DNA of 64,000 bases from Conchocele bisecta (GCA_029237695.1 CM055265.1:213730506-213794505), one strand, 5' to 3'. Positions 44,259 to 55,772 are shown, counted from the stretch's first letter. A program made the numbers and translations. Notes: generated by a model not told the origin, from the sequence alone.

Positions 44259-44756
44259 AAGAGTCCATGATTGACAAAACAAAATACGGCCATCGATCCC
44301 TATATTGGGACAACATCTTATATCCAGCTCTATTTCTAGCAAATGATAGACAAAATTTTCTGTAAATTGTGTCAAATGTTCAGAGCCGATTCATTATTTA
44401 ATTCCAAAATTAAATAGGCCGATGGCTTTGGAGATTTATGTTGATTTAGAATCTACACTAGTCACAAATACATTTGGGCCAATTTTATCATGCTGCGTCC
44501 CTATATAGACACTTTTGCACCATCATATTGATGTCCGTCGTGTTTGTATAAACGATATTCCTGTACTGCGTGTTGATTGGATGATATTCCTGTACCCTGT
44601 GTTTGGTTGGACAATATTCATGTCATGTGACAATAACTTGACTTGCCAAGCTATTTGGAAATGACCATTTACTTTTACGTGTTGTCGAATGTTTCTGGCA
44701 CTGTATACCATATAGATACATTTCCACGCTCTGGATAAATTATTTTCATGTAAAAT
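44259..44756. other. No recognised feature
   Basis: Intergenic sequence with direct GATATTCCTGTAC motifs near 44550-44590; no exon signal. Confidence 0.4.
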
Positions 44757-44955
44757 ACCATAATAACCCTAAATATTTGGACACAATTTGTTTTGGGAAA
44801 CCCCTAGGGGTTTCCCAAAACAAATTGTGTCCAAATACCTTAATGGGATCAGTACACACTAACCCTAAATATTGAGACATTCATTGTTGTGGGAAGCCTT
44901 ATATTTTGTTAGTTTCTTGGAATACATGGTGTCTGAATTTAGGGTTATTACGGTA
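44757..44955. mobile_element. M9 MITE
   Basis: ACCATAATAACCCTAAATAT ... ATTTAGGGTTATTACGGT; inner GGACACAATTTGTTTTGGGA and a palindromic CCCTAGGGG centre in the left part. Confidence 0.75.
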
Positions 44956-45025
44956 GTTGGGATGTAATTTTTGTTCTGCGTACCAAACTTATCTCTGTAT
45001 TGAATTTGTGTCGATCACTTTATCA

Positions 45026-45126
45026 CCCATGTACAGGTAATATATGGGATTTAGTACTAAACCCATTGACAAGGCCTTAAATGACCTTAGCTGTTGATAG
45101 GCCGTTAAACCCCAATAAACAAACAC
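45026..45126 (+). mobile_element. SINE-A tail fragment
   Basis: CATGTACAGGTAATATATGG, TTAGTACTAAACCCATTGAC, CCTTAGCTGTTGATAGGCCG, ending CCCCAATAAACAAAC. Matches the right end of the copy in the 27-bp array. Confidence 0.65.
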
Positions 45127-45333
45127 TTTATCACCATCGTCCAATCACTGGATCAATCAATACATGGGTCAGTCATTTAGCACAGTCAAAGTTAACAATT
45201 AATATGTGTTATACATCCAAATTTTCGTTATTTATCCAACACATTCATGTTTCTGTAACGTCAGTAATGGCCTTCTACAACAAAAAATAGGTTTGAAACA
45301 AAGCCGAGGGAGATGTGTCTATATGGTTCTATG

Positions 45334-45643
45334 CCAGTAGCCGATTTCACAAAAATTGCAAAGTATACTTATCTAGCTAAGTATACTTTGAGGGAGGAAT
45401 CATTTATTTTTTCCCGAAATGCATTATTTCATATAGAACTAACGACTGCATATATTTGAGGATTGAAAGTGTGCAGAATTATTATACGGAATTTATTATA
45501 TTATCACAGCCAAAATGGCTGTGATAATGTAATAAATTCAGTATAATAATAATTATTAAATTTATCCTTAAATTGAAAATTTCTCCCTCAAAGTGTACTT
45601 AGCAAGATAAGTATACTTTGCAATTTTGGTGAAATAGGCTACA
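45334..45643. mobile_element. M5 MITE
   Basis: GCCAGTAGCCGATTTCAC ... GTGAAATAGGCTAC with AAAGTATACTT arms and the centre ACAGCCAAAATGGCTGTG. About 310 bp, like the copy at 5965. Confidence 0.8.
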
Positions 45644-46001
45644 GATGTGGTGAGATGGCGTTTGGTGCCTTAACTCTATCTGTGATATTGGCTCAGATTG
45701 CATTGCAGTGCTGCACTTCGTAACCAGCGGTAACGTTGTCTCGATGACCAGCACATGTGTGCTGACATCTAACTTCTTGCATCGCTGGATTTATCAGAAA
45801 TGATCTTAAACATTTACTTTCTGGAAATTTCTGAGCTAAAATAATTGCAAAAGTTTTCAACAATTTTAGCCAACTTGTGAACTTTGTCGCAAGTTCTGTT
45901 TCTCTCTAGCAAACTTGCAAGCTGTAATGTGAGACGAGCAATATGACTTTGTACATCGGACAGAAGATGTGCGATATTTCATGAAAAATATTTCCATCAG
46001 T

Positions 46002-46231
46002 TTAACCCTTTCACCCCCAAGTAACTGGGATGGACTTTGATATGTCAATTTTGCAACCAATCCAACCGTCACAAAATGACTAGTACATTTATGAAAAGGG
46101 GGTGTTTTTGTTCTCAAAAATTACTTGCAAAAAGTGCAGATCCTGATGAGACGGCTCGTCACGAGCCGGCTCATCTGGATCTACACTTTTTGTCAATACC
46201 ACTATACAGGCCTGTGGTGTTGAAAGGGTTT
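46002..46231. mobile_element. PB2 MITE
   Basis: TTAA-CCCTTTCACCCCCAAG ... GTTGAAAGGG-TTTG (one flank mutated); centre GAGACGGCTCGTCACGAGCC. Confidence 0.8.
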
Positions 46232-46682
46232 GCTCTGAATATTTCATCAATTTTCGACATCAATCACAGAAAAAATCATACAAATTTTGTAAATAATTTT
46301 CATGAGATGCCACACATCTTGTTACGTACAAAGTCACATAGCTAGTCTCATATGGTATTTATTTCTCGCATTTCTATGCTCAAATTATCTACCCCGTTTC
46401 GGACCGTATATAACTGTGTTCTGTCCACTGTGAATGATTTACCTTGTGACAATAAACTTGCTGATATTACATTGGTACACGCAGGGTATGTAGTAGTATT
46501 GGACGATATTCTCAATTCTCCGAGCAGCAAAAATAGAGGGCAGTATATGCAAGGGAGGTAATTATGGCACAAAATCTACACACTCTTTACTGCAGTTATA
46601 TAACATTGGAATACATTTCCATTTGTCTGATGTTGTGTATGTGTTGTCCCATTATGTCTGAGCCAGTACTGTACTTTGTCTT
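46232..46682. other. No recognised feature
   Basis: Intergenic sequence; an AATCACAGAAAAAATCATAC motif near 46262 recalls the foldback at 41268. No exon supported. Confidence 0.4.
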
Positions 46683-47256
46683 ACTGTCTGTTTCATGCAA
46701 CCTGCCCAAATTTTACGGCTATATAAACAATGCGAAAACAACTATTTTTTTTCCCGGGTATGGAAGATGTTCAAGCCAATTCCCATCCTAAAGTATAAGC
46801 AGAATCAAATATTTGTTTGGATAATATTAAATTATAGCAAAATAGAAAAATTAGCCTTCTTTTTATATCGTGAAATTTGGTTCAATATCAATTTTATTCC
46901 AAAGAAAACAATTCCCCACTTTAAATCCACATGGACATCTTCACAGAGTGGGGAAATTGTTCTAATTTTAGAAATAGTGGACCAATTATTTCCAAGCTAT
47001 CTTGCCAGGATTCAGAGTCAATTTCCAAATTCTTTTATTGTTTGACTTCTCCAGGTTCTCTACGTCTTTTTACCCCACGTTAAATTCCCAAAGAGAAATA
47101 TTTTTTTGTAATAAAATCAATATTTAACCAAATTTTACGAAATATAAGAAGGCTCTTTCTTAAATTTTGCTAATAACTAATAGTAGTGAAAAAATATTGT
47201 TTTTGCCATGTTCTTATAATCGTAAAATTTGGGCAGGTTTCGTGAAACAAGACAGT
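46683..47256. mobile_element. TIR MITE, ACTGTCTGTTTCATGCAACC ends
   Basis: ACTGTCTGTTTCATGCAACC + TGCCCAAATTTTACG and CGTAAAATTTGGGCAGGTTT + CGTGAAACAAGACAGT are inverted, 574 bp. The interior also pairs (AATTCCCCACTTTAAATCC / GAGTGGGGAAATTG). Confidence 0.8.
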
Positions 47257-47262
47257 ATGTTA

Positions 47263-47436
47263 GTTTACCCCTTTCACCCCGAAATATGTAACCTGGTATC
47301 TTCCATTGTGGACTTCTCTATTGTCAACATCAAAAAAGTGTATTGATTCAAAATCTTACAAATAATGACAAACACTGTCGGTCCTGATGAGCTGGCTTGT
47401 TCTGAGCTAGCTCATCGGGAACTACAGTGTTTGCAA
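47263..47436. mobile_element. PB2 MITE, diverged
   Basis: TTTACCCCTTTCACCCC ... CCTGATGAGCTGGCTTGTTC + TGAGCTAGCTCATCGGGAAC; the right end is lost. Confidence 0.55.
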
Positions 47437-47630
47437 ATGTTGGTTTTATGGTATGTAAACAACAACATATTTTAGCAGAACATGAGAATGATCTCCCATG
47501 AAGTCTGATTTTGATGTGAAATGAAGAAATAAGATTGTGTGGAAATTAATCAGTTCCCACCTTTTAATGATTTACAGGCAGCAAGGTTATCCTGCACAAC
47601 TTAACGTTTGAAAATACAATGTGGTGGAGA

Positions 47631-47849
47631 ATCCGTAATCCATACAATCCTGAATTAAATTTTGTCGCACTTTGTTTATTTTTTATTTTCCATTTTCTTC
47701 ATCAAAACATGATTTGACAACACTGTATAATCATGTCTATTGGTAATGATTCTAAAGTACTGTCAATTCATGTTTTTATTGGGAAATTAGACAAAAAAAT
47801 GAAACAACAGCAGACGAAAATTTATGTTTCCCTCATTCTAAGGCTTAAC
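47631..47849. mobile_element. PB1 MITE, diverged
   Basis: ATCCATACAATCCTGAATTA ... CAGCAGACGAAAATTTATG + CATTCTAAGGC-TTAA; inner AATGATTCTAAAGTACTGTC. Confidence 0.65.
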
Positions 47850-47881
47850 ACTGCTGATACTACAATGATGGTAGACCCTGA

Positions 47882-48256
47882 GTGGGTGGCAGGTGGGAGT
47901 ATGCGATGGGTAATTTAACGATTGTGGTTCATCCTTACCGGAATTCTGACTGGAGACCTGGTTTGACCCTCACATACATACGTCTTTGGCATTTTGTATG
48001 TGACAGTTGAATCTGGTTATACCCCTTATGTGAGTATTATGATTATTCGTAATTCTATTTTAGGGGAAGGGTCCAAGTGAATTTGGTGTGGTTTGGACCT
48101 GGCACCAGGTCAGGTTCTTCTAATTTCAGGGCTGAATATATTTTTTCTCAATATAAATATTCTGTTCTGATTTTGGGATTTTCTCCCCAATGCAGCAGGT
48201 TAAAACGTTTGCCCGGCCTTACATGACCTTAGCTGTTGATAGGCTGTTAAACACAG
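47882..48256 (+). mobile_element. SINE-A, near full length
   Basis: GTGGGTGGCAGGTGGGAG head, GTGGTTCATCCTTACCGG, TTTGGTGTGGTTTGGACCTG + GCACCAGGTCAGG, TTCAGGGCTGAATATA, TTCTGTTCTGATTTTGGG, and tail CCTTAGCTGTTGATAGGCTG. Used as the reference for the split copy at 14045..15323. Confidence 0.6.
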
Positions 48257-48271
48257 TTATGTACGCTGGTA

Positions 48272-48555
48272 TCTGCCTGTGACTGGAGAAATGGGGCTTA
48301 GGTGTTTTGCGATCGTCGTAGATCCAGATCAGCCGGTACATCTACAGTGTCATGGCATTTATGACCAGTTTAGCTCCTGATCAAATAGCACACTTATGTA
48401 GTCTAAAAACGATCTATGTTAGAAGCATAACAGATGTTTCACTAATGGAATGGCAAATAGTGTAGACACTGATCAGACTGAGAGAAAGCACAGGCTGATC
48501 TGGGGCTACACTGGTCGCAAGGCCCATATTCCCCATTTCTCTAGTCTCGGCCACA
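48272..48555. mobile_element. M3 MITE
   Basis: CTGCCTGTGACTGGAGAAAT ... CCATTTCTCTAGTCTCGGCC, with CGTAGATCCAGATCAGCCGG and GGGGCTACACTGGTCGCAAG inside. Confidence 0.7.
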
Positions 48556-48961
48556 ATTGTGGTGAAATTTTAAATTTACTATTGGAGATGGTGGACGGTA
48601 TATAGGATACAAGGGGGATAATTGTACTGTGTGGTGGGCTGCAATCAAGCAGTGTATATTCTATTCTTTATAAGCCTACATTTATTTTAGCCAGTAAAAC
48701 TATTTGTGCCTCTGTGATATTTGTACTAAATATGTGTAAAGAAATATCACCAAAGTCAGTTTCATTTTATGTTTTATGTTTCTAAACAGTTCATCTTAAT
48801 AGACAATTTGTACCGCAAAGTGACATTTTCTATTTAAGCCTATGTACTATGTAGATCGTGATCAATTCATTTTTGCACAAGTGCACCCCATAATCACCGT
48901 TGTTCTCTAGTGGCAACACTAAATGTGCCTCGATGACTGGATAAATGGCAGACCATGATCA

Positions 48962-49042
48962 GAATGTGTATATACGTCGGCCATGTACGTCGGCCATATA
49001 CACGTCTGCCATGTACGTCGGCCGTATATACGTCGGCCACTC
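48962..49042. repeat. Short tandem repeat, ACGTCGGCCATGT units
   Basis: TACGTCGGCCATGTACGTCG recurs with variants TACACGTCTGCC and GTATATACGTCGG, about five units of 12-17 bp. Confidence 0.7.
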
Positions 49043-49148
49043 TTGTTGCAAACCTCTCTTAACTTCGTCTGTCGAGGGTAAATCATGATGTACGTGAAAA
49101 CAGTAACTGTGCAACTTATCTTATTACACGAGAGCAGCTTAACTTGTT

Positions 49149-49387
49149 TTAACCCTTCACCCCTAAGTAACTGGAATGGATTTGTATTTGTTAATTTCCG
49201 GACCGATCCAATTATCATAACATGATTTAGTCCATTTGTGAAAAGGGGGTGTTTTTGTCCTCAAAAATATGAAAACCACTTGGAAAAAGTGTAGATCCTG
49301 ATGAGATGGCTCGTCACGAGCCGGCTCATCTGGATCTACACTTTTTGTCAATACCACTATACAGGCCTGTGGTGTTGAGAAGGTTAA
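49149..49387. mobile_element. PB2 MITE
   Basis: TTAA-CCCTTCACCCCTAAG ... GTTGAGAAGG-TTAA; centre GAGATGGCTCGTCACGAGCC. Confidence 0.8.
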
Positions 49388-49570
49388 CGTAGGCGGTTAT
49401 ATAGAAGTAGCATCTAATGATAATAATAATAATAATGACTATTTAATAAGGGTAAAACATCAGTTGGTAAATCCAATCTTCCCTGAGGTCATCTCTAACT
49501 ATAAAATATACATTCTATACAAACATATAGGTGGTTATTTAGAAGTAGCATCTAATCAGTTTCCTGAAGG
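49388..49570. repeat. Direct repeat with an AAT microsatellite
   Basis: GGTTATATAGAAGTAGCATC + TAAT (49394) and GGTTATTTAGAAGTAGCATC + TAAT (49533) lie about 139 bp apart; AATAATAATAATAATGA between. Confidence 0.7.
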
Positions 49571-49735
49571 TAAGGCTACTATAGTGATGGAATGGTGACC
49601 AGAGTATGCCCTGACTGTGCAGTATGATATGGGGCTGCGCTGGTCGCAAACAGTTTAAAGTACCTTTCGTCAGCTGATTGCCCGTTTTCCTTCATTGTGT
49701 GGTGTACCACTCATTTGTATCTGTCTGGATGTAAT

Positions 49736-49950
49736 TTAACCCTTACTATGCTGAATTAAATTTTGTCGTGTGCTGGAAATGTTTTATTTTCAATATTTAT
49801 TGATAAAAACCTGTTTTGGCACCGCATGAGTTTCGTCTCCACTGGAGACGATTCTCATGTGCTGTCAAAACAGGTTTTTTTGTTAAGAATTAAGGTAAAA
49901 AATAAAAAACAGCAGACTTCAATTTTCGTCTCCCGTGTAGTGGGGGTTAA
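49736..49950. mobile_element. PB1 MITE, subfamily CCCTTACTA
   Basis: TTAA-CCCTTACTATGCTG ... GTAGTGGGGG-TTAA; inner CGTCTCCACTGGAGACG palindromic and TGCTGTCAAAACAGG arms. Confidence 0.8.
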
Positions 49951-50034
49951 ATATCTATATAGGCACTGACTGTAACATCTGAGAGGTTTTATAACAATTA
50001 TTCATCATTATCTATAGACACTAATTGTAGCATA

Positions 50035-50247
50035 TTAACCCTTACTACGCCAAATTAAATGTTGTCGTCTGCTGGAAATGTTTTATTTTCAATATTTCTC
50101 GACTAAAACCTGGTTTTGACAGCACATGAGAATCGTCTCCAGTGGAGACGATTCTCATGTGCTGTCAAAACCAGTTTTTTGTTAAGAATTGAAGCAAAAA
50201 TTAAAAACAGCAGACGGCAATTTCCGTCACAGCGTAGGAAGGGTTAA
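50035..50247. mobile_element. PB1 MITE, subfamily CCCTTACTA
   Basis: TTAA-CCCTTACTACGCCAAA ... GCGTAGGAAGGG-TTAA; inner ATCGTCTCCAGTGGAGACG. Less than 100 bp from the previous copy and in the same subfamily. Confidence 0.8.
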
Positions 50248-50348
50248 AATAAAAAGTAATTGGGCATTGTCAGGATGTTGTAGATGAATCAGTTTGCTGA
50301 TGTTTTGTTTATATGCAATATTTATGTAGTCTGTTTTTAGTTCAAAGT

Positions 50349-50517
50349 TTAAACCCTGATAATGCTGGATTAAAATGTTGTTGTCTGTTTTGTTTGTTGT
50401 CATATTTCAAATGTTTTTGAAGGAAACCTGTTTTTGCAGAATATGAACTGGAAATCAACCAACGGACATAACAAACAGCTGGCAACAATGTTAGTTTCCA
50501 GAATTGTAAGGGTTACA
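50349..50517. mobile_element. PB1-like MITE, diverged
   Basis: TTTAAACCCTGATAATGCTG ... TTCCAGAATTGTAAGGGTTA with GTTGTCTGTT/AACAGCTGGCAAC arms. Confidence 0.5.
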
Positions 50518-50902
50518 GAGCATGCTGGGTGTTGTTGTTTGTTTTACGGCTGGCAAAGATGGGCGACCGTTTTATCAAACACCGATACTGAGTTTGTACC
50601 GACGTTATTGGTGCCACTAGCTGTTGAACAGAGCCTTTGATTAAAAACAAATTATGAACGTACACTCGAGTCTCATGCTCGAAATCAGTAAGTTTGTTTG
50701 CTTGAGGCTGAGCTCTCGGCCAATCCAACTGTCTGATTTAGCATAAAGATTGAGAGACTGTTTATAATCAAATTGCCTAGGGCTTTATGATTTTGGTGAC
50801 CAGTGAAATCCAGATCATTTGGTGACCCAGTCTTCATGTAAAGGGACAAGCAAGACTGTGGAAGTCGATCTGGATCTGTGTTTGTTGTAGGCTGATCTGT
50901 GA

Positions 50903-51133
50903 TTAACCCTTAGACCGCTATCTTAATTTTTTTGTCATCTGCTGTTTATTTTCTAGTTTCCATTTTTATCATCAAAAACATGGTTTGACAGCACTTTAGA
51001 ATAATTTACAACATGGTTTGACAGCACTTCAGAATCATTTCCATTGGAAATGATTCTGAAGTGCTGTCAAACCATGTTTTTATTGACAAATAAGGCAGAC
51101 GACAATTGTTGTGAGTAGCAGTCTAAGGGTTAA
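50903..51133. mobile_element. PB1 MITE
   Basis: TTAA-CCCTTAGACCGC ... GCAGTCTAAGGG-TTAA; inner TTCCATTGGAAATGATTCTG. Confidence 0.85.
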
Positions 51134-51296
51134 TGGGGGCTGATCTGTGACTATGCTTGTCACACAAATCATAAGGTGCCTGCAGCTGGTGGCCATTTTG
51201 AGACTTGTCGAGGTAAACTCATCCTTGTTGTATCTCAGATTTTAGATGAATATGGCGTCAAGAAATTGAAATATTTCTCAGTTGTCTTCCCAAAGC

Positions 51297-51507
51297 TGTT
51301 ATCCCTTAGAATGCGGGAAACAAAATTTGTCGTCTTCTGTTGTTTCGAGTTTTCTCATTTTTCTCAATAAAAACATGGTTTGGCAGCACCTTAGAATCAT
51401 TTCCATTGGAACTTAACTGCTGACAAACTATGTTTCTCATGATGAAAATGGAAAACAAAAAAATGATCAGCAGACGACAAAATTTAATTCAGCAATGTAA
51501 GTGTTAA
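51297..51507. mobile_element. PB1 MITE, left flank mutated
   Basis: TTAT-CCCTTAGAATGCGGG ... TTCAGCAATGTAAGTG-TTAA; the central arm is shortened. Confidence 0.7.
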
Positions 51508-51599
51508 AAGTTAAAAATACTGCTTAATTTAGAGGCATTGTGTCTCAGATGTGAAATTATCATAGTAGGTAAGCAACTTTCATAAAGAAATGTGTCTCC

Positions 51600-51716
51600 C
51601 CTCCCTCTCCACCATCTGTACAGGTGAACTATGGGATTTGACCCCCATTGACCTGGCCTAAAATTACCTTAGCTGTTGACAGGCCGTTAAACACCAGGAA
51701 ATAAATAAATAAAGTG
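51600..51716 (+). mobile_element. SINE-A tail fragment
   Basis: CATCTGTACAGGTGAACTAT, CCTTAGCTGTTGACAGGCCG + TTAAACACC and an AAATAAATAAATAAAG tail. Confidence 0.6.
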
Positions 51717-52232
51717 GCTTTTGGAATTCTAGTTATTTTTCAATATTATAAACATGGTTTTTACCCCCAAAAAGGATGATACACATCTACAATTGATATT
51801 TTCCATTTCTACTGTCTGAGATAGAGTGCCTTTAACCCATACACCTATTTTCGAGCTCCATGGAGTGGAACGAGTATGCTAGGTGGGTCCGGGTGCTTGC
51901 CCCCTCCCACTCGGTGGCTGGGAGGTGGGGAGGGTGCAACCCCTGAACCCTCCTCCAGATCCGCCCCTGAATATCATTGTTACTATTTATTCTTTAATGT
52001 AAGATTTATATCAATATCTCGGTAGTAGTAGGGAGAAGTTTATCACGTCGGGTCTCGTTTGTTATTCTGTATGTCGTTATCTATCTAAAGCTTATTTTGT
52101 ACATATTGTACAGTGTACAGATCGTAGTTGCCATAGAAACCAGGAATTGTACATACCCCTGAGCTTACATATCGTACTTCCAGTGTAAATACCCCACCCA
52201 ACTTGGTGCATTATGTAATTAGATCATGGTAG
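51717..52232. other. Repeat fragment and unique sequence
   Basis: 51855-51975 holds a GGAGTGGAACGAG ... CCCTCCTCCAGATCCGCCCC segment that looks like a degenerate repeat (GC-rich island in AT-rich DNA). The rest is unassigned. Confidence 0.4.
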
Positions 52233-52412
52233 ATTAACCCGTATGCGGGAAACACAAATTGTCATCTGCTGTTGTTTCAGATTTTGTCTTCTTTCTCAAT
52301 AAAGACAGGGTCTGACAGCACTTTACAATCCTATCCATTGGATTCTCAAGTGCTGTCGGACCATGTTTTTGATGAGAAAAATGGAAAGTAGAACACAAAC
52401 AGCAGACGACAT
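52233..52412. mobile_element. PB1 MITE, right end lost
   Basis: TTAA-CCCGTATGCGGGAAAC, TTGTCATCTGCTGTTG ... AACAGCAGACGACAT; no TTAA on the right. Confidence 0.6.
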
Positions 52413-52510
52413 GGGGAGATAATATAAACTTGGTTTTTGCAGTCCTGTTGAAACGGATCAGGTGGCACATCATGGTTGAACAGTGTCTACACTGATTGTT
52501 ATACATTGCT

Positions 52511-52760
52511 AGGCTGGCGCTACTGATTTGTGCAGTAGCAATTTGGCTACTAAAATACCATAGCTATTTGGCTACTAAAATACCGTAGCTATTTGGCTAC
52601 TAATATTTCATAAATTGACATTTTGGCTACTAAATTTTCAGAAATTATTTGAAAAAGCACTACCGATATGTTTTTAAAGATGTTGGAGCAAATGTAAACT
52701 AGTACGCGCATTCATCTCATTTTGGCTACTAATTTCAAAATCGTAGCGCCAACATATCAT
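52511..52760. mobile_element. TIR MITE with short internal repeats
   Basis: CTGGCGCTACTGATTT and AAAATCGTAGCGCCAACA at the edges; inside, ATTTGGCTACTAAAATACC + GTAGCT repeats about every 28 bp (three to four units), facing AATTTGGCTACTA-type copies. Confidence 0.6.
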
Positions 52761-53447
52761 GATATGTGTATATGTGTAGGACCACAAACACGTAGAGGTT
52801 CTGTTCATCACATATTCCGTGTCTTTAGTACTAAATTCTATTAAGAAAACATATTTAGATCCTGATAACAGATTTGGTCGACCATTCTAAAATATTATAC
52901 ATTGTGTAATATGTGTGCCTTCTGACTTGTCATATTTATGTGTAAATTGTATAATTGTAATCAGTGTAAACCCTGATCATACACAATTGCTGGTTGATCT
53001 GGATACAGTGATAGCCAACACCAAGTTGTATTGCTTTCATTCTGTATTTTGTATGTATATTCTGCAATGCATTATGGGTGCAGTTCGCAGTCTTGTTGCC
53101 AAGGGGACGGCTACCATTGTAGATAAATTGTATACTCATTGTTGGTAGCCGTGGGTGCGGGTATATTGATGGAATATCTGCGCACTCAACACACTGGTTA
53201 CCACACTGGAGATGACCACATTATATATTATTCATATTTGAAGAAACTTCAAAGTTTAAATTTAAGTAAAAAAAATAAATTCACAAAATGTTACTGTAAT
53301 CTGAAATTCCTTATAATAGCTTGTTAGTTTTCATTACTTTGCTGATAGTGATTTTGGATATCCAATTCATTGTCTAAAAGTTTACAAAAGTTTCCCAGCA
53401 CATGCGGAATTTCATTTCTCGTCGGGTTTCTCGTCAGGTTTCTGAGC
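52761..53447. other. No recognised feature
   Basis: Intergenic AT-rich DNA; short open frames on both strands around 52915-53148 lack splice or family support. Confidence 0.4.
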
Positions 53448-53600
53448 ATATAAATGTTTTCTTTATTTCTACTCTAAAGTATATGTTGTTACAACTCATT
53501 TGAACCATCTCGCTGAGATGCATGAGACGGTTCAAATGAGAGGGAACAACATATACATTCATGAAGAATAACAAAATAGATAAGAATAGATTGATCATTT
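53448..53600. repeat. Foldback sequence
   Basis: TATATGTTGTTACAACTCAT + TTGAACC and GGTTCAAATGAGAGGGAACA + ACATATA are inverted around CATCTCGCTGAGATGCATGA. Confidence 0.75.
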
Positions 53601-54263
53601 TGATACCTTTGTATCTGTAACCCACGTGAAATTGGTCAAGTTTTCATAATGTTGACAAATTTCTGAGATAAAATGGATCAAAAAGAGTGGCTTCAATTAT
53701 CCCATTGTCGACGATGTAGTTAGTGGTTGGTTCATAGTGGCAGCCAGGTGTGTTGGCCGGCGTGGACGTTCTGTGACGTGCCGGCACCCACAGCCCTGTG
53801 GAGAAGCTAAACTTGAATAATAACACAGCAATATCCTATTAAATAAATAAAATGAAAAATATCTTACAAATAGTCCTTTGTTTGTCCTGATTTATTAATC
53901 CATCATTGAAAAGCCAAGTGACGTGTAGACCTGAGGAGTATATTTAAACATTTGACAGTGCTGATTCTAGGTTACCGAACATACACGTGTAATCCCGTCT
54001 GTGTATGTGGCTGTGACTGGAGAAATGGGGCTTACAAGTTTTTATGCATATGCATCCGCACAGTCTGATAAATATTCTTGATAAACACATAATAAACTAT
54101 GTATGCGGAAATATCTGACACACCATGTGTTACCACTAATTTCAGCATGGCAATCCTTATAAATGGTAACTTTCTATCTTTTAGCACCATATTTTAATAT
54201 ATGCTCTCTCCACCCTCCGAATCGTAAACCTTTGATATATCTTGCAAAGTATCTATAGTGTTG
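53601..54263. other. Mostly unassigned; one M3 end
   Basis: GGCTGTGACTGGAGAAATGG + GGCTTA at 54010-54036 is an isolated M3 terminus. Nothing else recognised. Confidence 0.4.
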
Positions 54264-54535
54264 TATATAATGGCCTATCAACAACTATTGTCGTTTAAGG
54301 CCGGACCAACTGGGTCCATCCCATATTTAACCTATATGTATGTACTGGGGGTAAATACCAAAATCAGAACTAACTATTTACATCTAGAAACTGTATACTC
54401 GGCCGTAAAATTAGAAAGACCGGACCTGATGTCGGGTCCATCTAAAAAAGTTAGTTCCATCTAAAAAAAGTAATCAGATTAGCACTAATCGTATTGCATT
54501 TTAATGGGGTATGACGGGATTTCCCCCTCAAGTAA
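54264..54535 (-). mobile_element. SINE-A copy on the minus strand
   Basis: Read in reverse: ATACCCCATTAAAATGC, TTAGTTCTGATTTTGGTATT + TACCCCC, ATATGGGATGGACCCAG and the tail GTTGTTGATAGGCCATTAT. Confidence 0.6.
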
Positions 54536-54750
54536 CGGGCCAAAAATGTAAATGAGGTCTAAACCATGTCGGCATTCAGTGAAGAGGAACACTGATCATT
54601 GCTTTACCCTTCACACACTCGCAACCAACCGCACACAGCAACGTATCTAATCAACAATATAATTAGATAGTGCGTATTGACAAAATAGATACGATCATTG
54701 TGATACACGACTATATTTTTATGTTTCTGAGTGTCTTTATGTATTTGTAG

Positions 54751-54986
54751 GGACTAGTATTTCATTGGAAGAAAGCAATGTATGCATTGGACAGGCTGAA
54801 AATGAAGTCCCTCAACATGATATAACTTTTTCATTTCACCATGGTGTCGAGGAAGAAACAGTAGGACAATACTTTACAGTTTATACAAATTGTAATATGA
54901 CAGCACAAATCACAAGCAGAATTGGCACACATCACAGACACTCAAGGGCCAACATCTCTGACATTAAGATAGATCTGGATCTATAA
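54751..54986 (+). other. Possible terminal exon, weak
   Basis: A frame of 77 codons opens after TGTATTTGTAG and ends with TAA-type stop at 54984. It reads LEESNVCIGQAENEVPQHD ... SDIKIDLDL. Composition is more protein-like than neighbouring frames, but no family is recognised, no matching donor was found upstream and it may be chance. Confidence 0.15.
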
Positions 54987-55205
54987 TATGGATGATTAAC
55001 TAGATGAAGGCGACTACATATATAGTATTCCAAGAGGGAACAAACACCGACATTTCTGACAATTATTTTTGTGTTGTGTTTTTGTTTCGCTGTCTCTATT
55101 GGTATTATAAAGGTACATGCAGCTCTTTATATTTGGCAAATAAATATACTGTACTTGTAGTTGACCAGCCACTGTAAAATACAACAAATTCACTATTCAC
55201 ACATT

Positions 55206-55230
55206 CCCTTATATATATATATATATAGAA
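55206..55230. repeat. TA microsatellite
   Basis: About ten TA units. Confidence 0.8.
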
Positions 55231-55424
55231 TGTTTATGTGTTACTTGGAGATATATACAAATTGTTTCATCTCCTAGAAGTGAATGCCAGACACCTTTCA
55301 AATGCAGCACTGGTATGTGTTTGGGTATATTGTGATTTCTTGGAGAGAATAGCACATAATTATGATGAATGATGAAGGTCGCATCATAATATTCAATGTT
55401 GCACCTGGACATCCGAGTATGGAG

Positions 55425-55772
55425 CTCTCATCAAAATATGCTCATGTACATTTTTGGCTTTCTTGTATGTGAGAGTTGAGTCGGGCTATGCCCCATATAT
55501 AAAAGTAAAATTAGCGCTAATCCTATTACTTTTAGGGGATGGGATAAATGATGCTGGTGTGGCGAGTGCCTGGCACCAGATCAGGTTGTTCTAATTTCAG
55601 GACTGAATATATATTTTGATTGTAAATATTGAGTTCTGAAGTTGGGATTTACCCCCCTCGGACAGGTGGATACGGGACTCGACCCCGTTGACCCGTCTGC
55701 GTGTAGACTCCCTGAGGCTTGTACCTCTATGTCAGAAAAGCGGACGTTAAACCCTATTCACTCACTCACTCA
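55425..55772 (+). mobile_element. SINE-A body with an alternative tail
   Basis: Body as in other copies (GGTGTGGCGAGTGCCTGGCA, TTCAGGACTGAATATA, GAGTTCTGAAGTTGGG), but the end is GTAGACTCCCTGAGGCTTGT + ACCTCTATGTCAGAAAAGCG + GACGTTAAACCCT and CACTCACTCACTC. Confidence 0.65.

Noticed and set aside
46037..46345. 102-codon frame with SADPDETARHEPAHLDLHFL-like text
   Set aside because: It translates the PB2 central hairpin; the same peptide text appears at 42702 and 44003 in other PB2 copies.
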